A stretch of 9,093 nt of DNA, taken from JBEIFW01 sp044370695. Lineage in GTDB: Bacteria; Actinomycetota; Acidimicrobiia; Acidimicrobiales; Ilumatobacteraceae. Shown here piece by piece: positions 5,340 to 9,093 of the stretch (within the stretch, counting starts at the first letter, position 1; each line of letters begins with the position of its first letter). Location of the stretch: NCBI GenBank assembly GCA_044370695.1, contig JBILVB010000149.1, positions 1-9,093 of the forward strand, in the 5' to 3' direction. Position numbers and translations under genes: made by a program. The notes under the pieces are model-generated. The model was not told the origin of the DNA and did not search any database. It saw nothing but the letters and a program-made list of their open reading frames with translations.

Positions 5340-6418
5340 TGTCGCTCCCGCCTCCCCCCTCCTCGACGACGGTCGTCGTCACCGGCGCCACCGGCTTCAT
5401 CGCCCGCCACGTGGTGGTGCAACTCCTCGATCGCGGGTACACGGTGCGGGGCACCGCCCGGTCTGCCTCTGCGCTCGACTCGCTGCGGGCCGAACTCTCC
5501 CCCTTCGTGGCCGAGCCGGACTCGCTCGCCCGCCTGTCGATCGTCACGGCCGACCTCACCGCCGACGCCGGTTGGGCCGCAGCAGTCGACGGCGCCGCCT
5601 ATGTGCATCACGTCGCGAGCCCCTTCCCGACCGTGCCCCCGAAGAACCCGGACGACCTCATCGGTCCCGCCAGGGACGGCACACTGCGGGTGCTGCGGGC
5701 GGCGCGCGACGCCGGGGCGCGCCGAGTGGTGCTCACGTCGTCGGTGGCGGCGATCCTCTACGGCGTCGAGCGCACCGGCAAGGTGTTCACGGAGGCCGAC
5801 TGGTCCGATCCCGACGGCCCTCGCATCGGCGCCTACGAACGGTCCAAGACGATCGCCGAGCGGGCGGCCTGGTCGTTCCTGGCCGCCGACGGCGGCGAAC
5901 TCGAACTCGCCACCGTGAATCCCGGTCTGGTCCTCGGCCCGCTGTACGGCCCGGCGACGAGCACCTCGCACGCAGCCGTGACCAAATTGCTCGGCCGGGA
6001 GGTCCCGGGCTGCCCGAATTTCACCTACTCGATGGTCGACGTCCGCGACGTCGCCGAAGCGCACCTCGCCGCCATGACCTCGCCGGCCGCCGCCGGCGAG
6101 CGGTTCCTCTGCGCCCGAGACAGTGTCTCGTTCCGGGAGGTCGCAGCGATCCTCGCCCGCGAGTACGGCCCGCGCGGATTGCGCATCCCGACCGCGAAGC
6201 TGCCCGACGTCGCGGTCCGGCTCGTGGCGCTGTTCGACAAGACCGCAGCGTTGGCGCTCAACGACCTGGGCAACCCCCAGCGCGTCGACCCGGCCAAGGT
6301 GACCGCGCTGCTCGGCCGGCCGCTCCGTTCGGTCGAGGAGATGACGCTGGCCACGGCCGAATCGGTCCTCGCCTACGGCCTGGTGAAACGACCGCGCACC
6401 GGATCCCGGGCGCGCTGA
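5339..6418 (+). CDS. Extended SDR oxidoreductase, dihydroflavonol-4-reductase-like
   Basis: A 359-aa NAD(P)-binding protein. After a short Pro/Ser leader, VVVTGATGFIARHVV (12-26) gives the TGxxGxxA nucleotide motif of extended SDRs. Arginines at 37 and 41 after the second strand (VRGTARS) suggest NADPH preference. Then come D72 (ADLT), HHVASP (90-95), the catalytic serine region LTSSVA (132-137) and YERSK with Y166 and K170. NPGLVLGP and MVDVRDVAEAH are also typical of dihydroflavonol reductase-like and aldehyde/ketone-reducing relatives; the natural substrate is unknown. No signal peptide or membrane helix is seen. ATG 5339 is preferred; GTG 5333, two codons earlier, is an equally in-frame alternative that would sit at the predicted transcription start. 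The gene stands alone, with hairpins on both sides. An operator-like palindrome covers the start and a second copy of its core lies within the frame at 6116-6130. Confidence 0.93.
   Translation: MSLPPPPSSTTVVVTGATGFIARHVVVQLLDRGYTVRGTARSASALDSLRAELSPFVAEPDSLARLSIVTADLTADAGWAAAVDGAAYVHHVASPFPTVPPKNPDDLIGPARDGTLRVLRAARDAGARRVVLTSSVAAILYGVERTGKVFTEADWSDPDGPRIGAYERSKTIAERAAWSFLAADGGELELATVNPGLVLGPLYGPATSTSHAAVTKLLGREVPGCPNFTYSMVDVRDVAEAHLAAMTSPAAAGERFLCARDSVSFREVAAILAREYGPRGLRIPTAKLPDVAVRLVALFDKTAALALNDLGNPQRVDPAKVTALLGRPLRSVEEMTLATAESVLAYGLVKRPRTGSRAR
6116..6130. repeat. Intragenic 15-bp perfect palindrome sharing the operator core
   Basis: CGAGACAgTGTCTCG is perfectly symmetric about a central G. 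Its inner 11 bases, AGACAGTGTCT, are identical to the inner 11 bases of the palindrome at the SDR start (5328-5338). It lies in the coding region for ARDSVSF and uses AGT for serine, a codon rare in GC-rich genes. It may be a second site for the same regulator, or a coincidence. Confidence 0.5.
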
Positions 6419-6449
6419 GGCCACGCGCACGGGAGCCGCTACGGAGGCC

Positions 6450-6466
6450 GGTCGCCGGCGGTGACC
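6450..6466 (+). terminator. Short hairpin between convergent SDR and esterase genes
   Basis: GGTCGCC (6450-6456) and GGTGACC (6460-6466) form a 7-bp stem with one G-U pair around a 3-nt loop in the plus-strand RNA. It lies 32 bases after the SDR stop. There is no T-run, so this is only a candidate. Confidence 0.4.
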
Positions 6467-6475
6467 ATCGGCGGG

Positions 6476-7453
6476 TCAACGGCGATGGCGCTGCAGGAAC
6501 GCCCACACCTCGGTCGTCGCGTTCAGGTTCGACGGGCGTTCCTGCCCGAGCGCGCTCGGCGGCGCTCCCGGCCAGCCGTGACCGGCGCCGTGGAGCACCA
6601 TCGACACCACCTCGGTCCCCGCCCCGCACGACCACCGCTGCGCGGTCACCACCGCATCGTCCCGGGTGGTGGCGGCGTCGCCACATGACCCCGCCACCAG
6701 GAACGGGCGCAGCGTCTGCTGCAGCGAGGGATAGGTGAGGTTGCGTTGCAGTCCGGCCGTGGGACGCCCGCCGTCGATGGGCACGTTGCCGTCGGCATCG
6801 CCATGGAGCGACAGCAGGTTCACCGCCCGCCCCGGGGCGCACTGCGGATCCATCGTCGCTGCGGCATTGATCGCGTACGCGGCGGCGAAGCGCGGCACCT
6901 GGCACGCGATCGCCGCCGTGAGCATCCCGCCGTTGGACGACCCGACCAGGTAGATCCGAGAGGCATCGACCGGAAGGGTCGCTGCGAGCCGAGCGACGAG
7001 TTCGGTGACGAACCCGACGTCGTCGATACCGCGCGTCGGTGCCGATCCACAGCACCCGACGGCGTTCCAGCTGCGTTCGGAGACCTCACGTCCGGCGACG
7101 CCCACCGGGTCGCCGACGACCGCCTCGGGGAAGAGCACGACGAACTTCTCCCGCTCGGCCAGTTCGTCGAACCGGGTGTCGCGTCGGAAGGACTGCGCCG
7201 AACCCAACCCGCCATGGAGGCCGACCACGAGCGGCACCCGCCCGACCGGCAGCCCAGCAGGCACGTACAGCGCCCAGGTCCGTTGCCGGCCGCCGAAGGC
7301 ACCACTGCCCTCCTGCCACCCCGCTTCCGGCGCGACCTGCGCAGGGGCCATCGTGGCCACCGCTGCGGTGGTGGGTCCAGCGGTCCGATCGGTCCGATCG
7401 CACCCACCGATCGCAAGGAGTGCCACGAGTACGACAGGGAGCCGAAGCAGCAT
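6476..7453 (-). CDS. Second lipoprotein esterase, PHB depolymerase/feruloyl esterase-like (CE1 type)
   Basis: A 325-aa alpha/beta hydrolase. The signal is short and clear: MLLRLPVVLVALLAIGGC, lipobox IGGC with Cys18, so it is a lipid-anchored exported protein. Motifs in order are LHGGLG (79-84), FDELAE, FVVLFPE, SWNAVGCCG (128-136), IDDVGFV, nucleophile S173 in GSSNGG, D221 in HGDADGNVP and H292 in GAGHGWPG. The triad is therefore complete and the length is normal for the family. It parallels the esterase at 3062-4117 motif by motif but has GSSNG instead of GHSNG and lacks the Thr linker, so the two are paralogues and not a recent duplication. ATG 7453 has GGAGG 7 bases upstream; the in-frame ATG at 7474 and longer forms lack this. 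It lies 146 bp after the P450 stop on the same strand. The substrate is unknown. Confidence 0.92.
   Translation of the reverse strand: MLLRLPVVLVALLAIGGCDRTDRTAGPTTAAVATMAPAQVAPEAGWQEGSGAFGGRQRTWALYVPAGLPVGRVPLVVGLHGGLGSAQSFRRDTRFDELAEREKFVVLFPEAVVGDPVGVAGREVSERSWNAVGCCGSAPTRGIDDVGFVTELVARLAATLPVDASRIYLVGSSNGGMLTAAIACQVPRFAAAYAINAAATMDPQCAPGRAVNLLSLHGDADGNVPIDGGRPTAGLQRNLTYPSLQQTLRPFLVAGSCGDAATTRDDAVVTAQRWSCGAGTEVVSMVLHGAGHGWPGAPPSALGQERPSNLNATTEVWAFLQRHRR
7382..7399 (-). repeat. Two 9-bp direct repeats after the lipobox
   Basis: Two exact tandem copies of a 9-bp unit encode DRT-DRT (residues 19-24) directly after the lipidated Cys18 of the second esterase. The unit is in frame, so copy-number change would only alter linker length. 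Confidence 0.6.
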
Positions 7454-7460
7454 CGAAGGA

Positions 7461-7465
7461 CCTCC
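7461..7465 (-). promoter_or_regulatory. Strong Shine-Dalgarno of the second esterase
   Basis: The minus strand reads GGAGG, 7 bases before ATG 7453. It fixes the start at MLLRL and yields an uninterrupted lipoprotein signal. It is the best ribosome site in the window. Confidence 0.8.
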
Positions 7466-7569
7466 GGGTGACATCCGTTCCTCGAGTGGACCACGCGGTT
7501 GTGAACGGGCCGTGATGACGCGCTCTGGTCCTGGAGTCGAACCCGGTCGCGGGCCCCGAACGTTTGGTG

Positions 7570-7592
7570 ACGGCCGACCGGCGTGCGGCCGT
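7570..7592 (-). terminator. Hairpin just after the P450 stop
   Basis: ACGGCCG (7570-7576) and CGGCCGT (7586-7592) form a perfect 7-bp stem with a 9-nt loop, 7 bases past the P450 stop on the minus strand. No T-run follows. It may reduce read-through into the esterase, making the two genes separate units. The rest of the 7454-7599 gap shows no clear promoter. Confidence 0.45.
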
Positions 7593-7599
7593 GCGAGGG

Positions 7600-8931
7600 C
7601 TATGCCTTGGTGAAACCGAGACGCAGCCGCAACGTGCCCAGCATGATGCCGGGCTGGTGCAGCCAGTCGTTGCCCTCGGCGTAGTCGAGCGACGACACCC
7701 GGTCGAGCAGGACGTTCCAGGCGATCTGCTGCTCCACCCGAGACAGGTTCGCCCCCGGGCACACCCGCGGGCCGGCCGAGAACGCCACGTGCCGGGTGAG
7801 ACCCTCACGCTCGAGGTCGAGCTCGAACGGGCAGTCGAACTCCTCGGCGTCGACGTTGGCCGCCGCGAACCGCAGATGCAGCAGCGACCCCGCCGGTACC
7901 TCGACCCCCTGGAACACCTCGTCGCGCGAGGTCACCCGCGTGGACAGCCCGTGCGTGGGCGAGCGCATCCGCAGGCCCTCCTCGGTGAAGGCCCGCACCT
8001 TGGTCCGGTCGCCGCGCAGCTGCTCGAACAACCCCGGCGTCTCGCACAACAACTGTGCCTGCTCCTCGAGCGCGTACTGCGTCGTCTCCAACCCACCGAG
8101 GATCATGGCGTGCACGATCCCGGCGATCTCGAGATCGGTGAGCTTGCGGTCGAGCGCCTCGTAGTGGGCTCCGCACAGGAAGCTCACCATGTCGTCCTGC
8201 GGCGCCGCCCGCTTCGAGCGCACGTGCTCGTAGATGTAGTCCTGGAACCCGACCAGGCGCGACAGCATCTCCGTGGTCTGCTCCGGGGTCATCTCGTGCT
8301 TGTGGCCGTGGCCGTGCACGAACGGCGTCACCACCGCGTCACCCCACTCGGCGAGCTGCGGGATGTCCTGGAGCGGGAACCCGAGGATCGTCGCCATCAC
8401 CCGCTGGGGCAACGGGCGGGCGAAACGCGAGATGAACTCGACCTCGCCGTCGTCGATCCACTCGTCGATCAAATCGTTGGCGTGCTTGGTGATCATCTCT
8501 CGATGGCGCGTCGCCCCGGTGCCCACCCACGGATCGGTGAGTTCCTTGCGGTGCCGGATGTACAGCTCCTGCGTCGGCCGCAAGGTGACCATCGAGGCCT
8601 GCATCAGGTTGCGGAACTTGCCGTACACCTCCTCGGCCGTCATGCCCTCCTGCGCGAACTGGCCGAGGCGGGCCTGCCCGAGCGCCGGGTACCGCTCCGG
8701 ATCGCGCACCACCCGGGAGATGTCGGCGTGCTTGGTCAGCACGAACGCATCGGTGCCCGGCGTGAGGCCGCCGCCCTCGAGCCGCAGCACTGGCGCCTCG
8801 CGGTGGAGGATCTCGTAGGCCTCGTACCAGTGCTCCTGGGCACCCGGGCCGAACAGGTCGACGTCGCCGAGGTGCGCCGGACACGTCATCGGGCTGAGCT
8901 CGTGATTGATGTGCTTCGGATACGACGTCAT
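7600..8931 (-). CDS. Cytochrome P450
   Basis: A 443-aa soluble bacterial-type P450 of normal length with no membrane anchor. It has the I-helix oxygen-activation motif GGLETT (279-284, E282-T283), the K-helix ExxR at E318-R321, and the heme-binding loop FSAGPRVCPGANL with the axial thiolate C391. P450s insert one oxygen atom from O2 into organic substrates and need a ferredoxin and reductase; neither is encoded here. The substrate cannot be read, and I cannot assign a CYP family. An unusual VHGHGHKHE stretch (205-213), in the region expected for the F-G loop, has four alternating histidines. The start is ATG 8931, with AGGGGGG 10 bases upstream, slightly far; M15 is a less likely start without a ribosome site. 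The 97 bases upstream (8932-9028) show no convincing promoter, so co-transcription with the gene ending at 9029 is possible. Confidence 0.95.
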   Translation of the reverse strand: MTSYPKHINHELSPMTCPAHLGDVDLFGPGAQEHWYEAYEILHREAPVLRLEGGGLTPGTDAFVLTKHADISRVVRDPERYPALGQARLGQFAQEGMTAEEVYGKFRNLMQASMVTLRPTQELYIRHRKELTDPWVGTGATRHREMITKHANDLIDEWIDDGEVEFISRFARPLPQRVMATILGFPLQDIPQLAEWGDAVVTPFVHGHGHKHEMTPEQTTEMLSRLVGFQDYIYEHVRSKRAAPQDDMVSFLCGAHYEALDRKLTDLEIAGIVHAMILGGLETTQYALEEQAQLLCETPGLFEQLRGDRTKVRAFTEEGLRMRSPTHGLSTRVTSRDEVFQGVEVPAGSLLHLRFAAANVDAEEFDCPFELDLEREGLTRHVAFSAGPRVCPGANLSRVEQQIAWNVLLDRVSSLDYAEGNDWLHQPGIMLGTLRLRLGFTKA

Positions 8932-9028
8932 ACCCGGTCGACCCCCCTGAACGCGACAGCGGCGCGACGGCCCGCAGCCGGTCAGGGTAGACCAGCCCCC
9001 GACGCGCCGGAGGGGTCGCGCGGTGCCG

Positions 9029-9093
9029 CTACTGGGTGGCCAGGCTCGCTGCGAAGTAACCCTCGTCGATGAGGGCCTGCACCTCGGGCGGCG
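9029..9093 (-). CDS. C-terminal fragment of an unrecognised protein at the window edge
   Basis: Reading the minus strand from the right edge gives an open frame ending in TAG (9031-9029). The last residues are PPEVQALIDEGYFAASLATQ. The pattern (EVQALIDEGYF) looks like an ordinary helical C-terminus and has G/C-rich third positions, but 20 residues are too few to name a family. The coding call rests on codon pattern and on orientation matching the P450 97 bp downstream. Confidence 0.5.
   Translation of the reverse strand, partial: PPEVQALIDEGYFAASLATQ

Noticed and set aside
5321..6430. 369-codon minus-strand frame opposite the SDR gene
   Set aside because: Gly/Arg/Val-rich shadow frame; the SDR on the other strand has cofactor and catalytic motifs.
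7521..7550. Minus-strand sequence resembling a tRNA T-arm (GGGTTCGACTCC), possible tRNA remnant or attachment site
   Set aside because: The 5-bp T-stem has a mismatch, there is no matching 5' acceptor arm, anticodon arm or CCA, and no integrase or flanking direct repeat is seen.
221..7640. An 18-base exact repeat (CGCAGCCGCAACGTGCCC) at 221-238 and 7623-7640
   Set aside because: The first copy is part of the hairpin and the second encodes LRLRLG at the P450 C-terminus; no shared flanks, so chance in GC-rich DNA is the simplest reading.
8932..9028. GC-rich inverted repeats upstream of the P450 as a terminator
   Set aside because: The complementary arms (GCGCGAC and GTCGCGC) are about 50 bases apart and no compact hairpin forms.
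7564..9072. 502-codon open frame on the plus strand opposite the P450
   Set aside because: Translation is Arg/His/Leu/Val-rich with no motif, and the opposite strand has a complete P450 with all signature sites.

Overview
This window is a GC-rich stretch of bacterial chromosome. High G+C, frequent GTG starts, at least two starts that look leaderless, and lipoproteins with a short Thr-rich linker suggest an actinomycete, perhaps of the Acidimicrobiia. That placement is inferred from style; there is no rRNA or other marker gene here. Long open frames opposite the real genes are a by-product of base composition.

Layout, left to right. (1) Positions 1-195 (+) hold the C-terminal end of an unrecognised protein, followed by a strong hairpin at 197-233. 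(2) Positions 292-4767 (-) look like one five-gene transcription unit, read right to left: TetR repressor, CE1/PHB-depolymerase-type lipoprotein esterase (ATGA overlap with tetR), GH29 alpha-L-fucosidase-like enzyme, 129-aa unknown protein, and PhzF-fold isomerase. (3) Positions 4768-4864 are a divergent control region with a good 15-bp operator. (4) Positions 4865-6418 (+) carry a GFA/CENP-V zinc protein, a hairpin, then an extended SDR (dihydroflavonol-reductase-like) with a conspicuous palindromic control region at its start. (5) Positions 6476-8931 (-) carry a second CE1-type lipoprotein esterase and, upstream of it, a cytochrome P450. (6) Positions 9029-9093 (-) hold the last 21 or so codons of another gene.

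How it may work together. The minus operon pairs an exported lipid-anchored esterase with a fucosidase that has no signal peptide, under a repressor that probably controls itself. This would suit esterified sugar or plant/algal glycan breakdown, but the substrate is unknown. GFA, SDR and P450 are small-molecule redox or detoxification enzymes of the kind commonly scattered in actinobacterial genomes. I see no transposase, integrase, CRISPR array, phage gene or intact tRNA.

The most unusual signal is in the SDR gene. Its start codon lies in a 13-bp perfect palindrome (TAGACAgTGTCTA, 5327-5339). The 11-bp core AGACAGTGTCT recurs about 790 bp downstream inside the same reading frame, as a 15-bp perfect palindrome (6116-6130).
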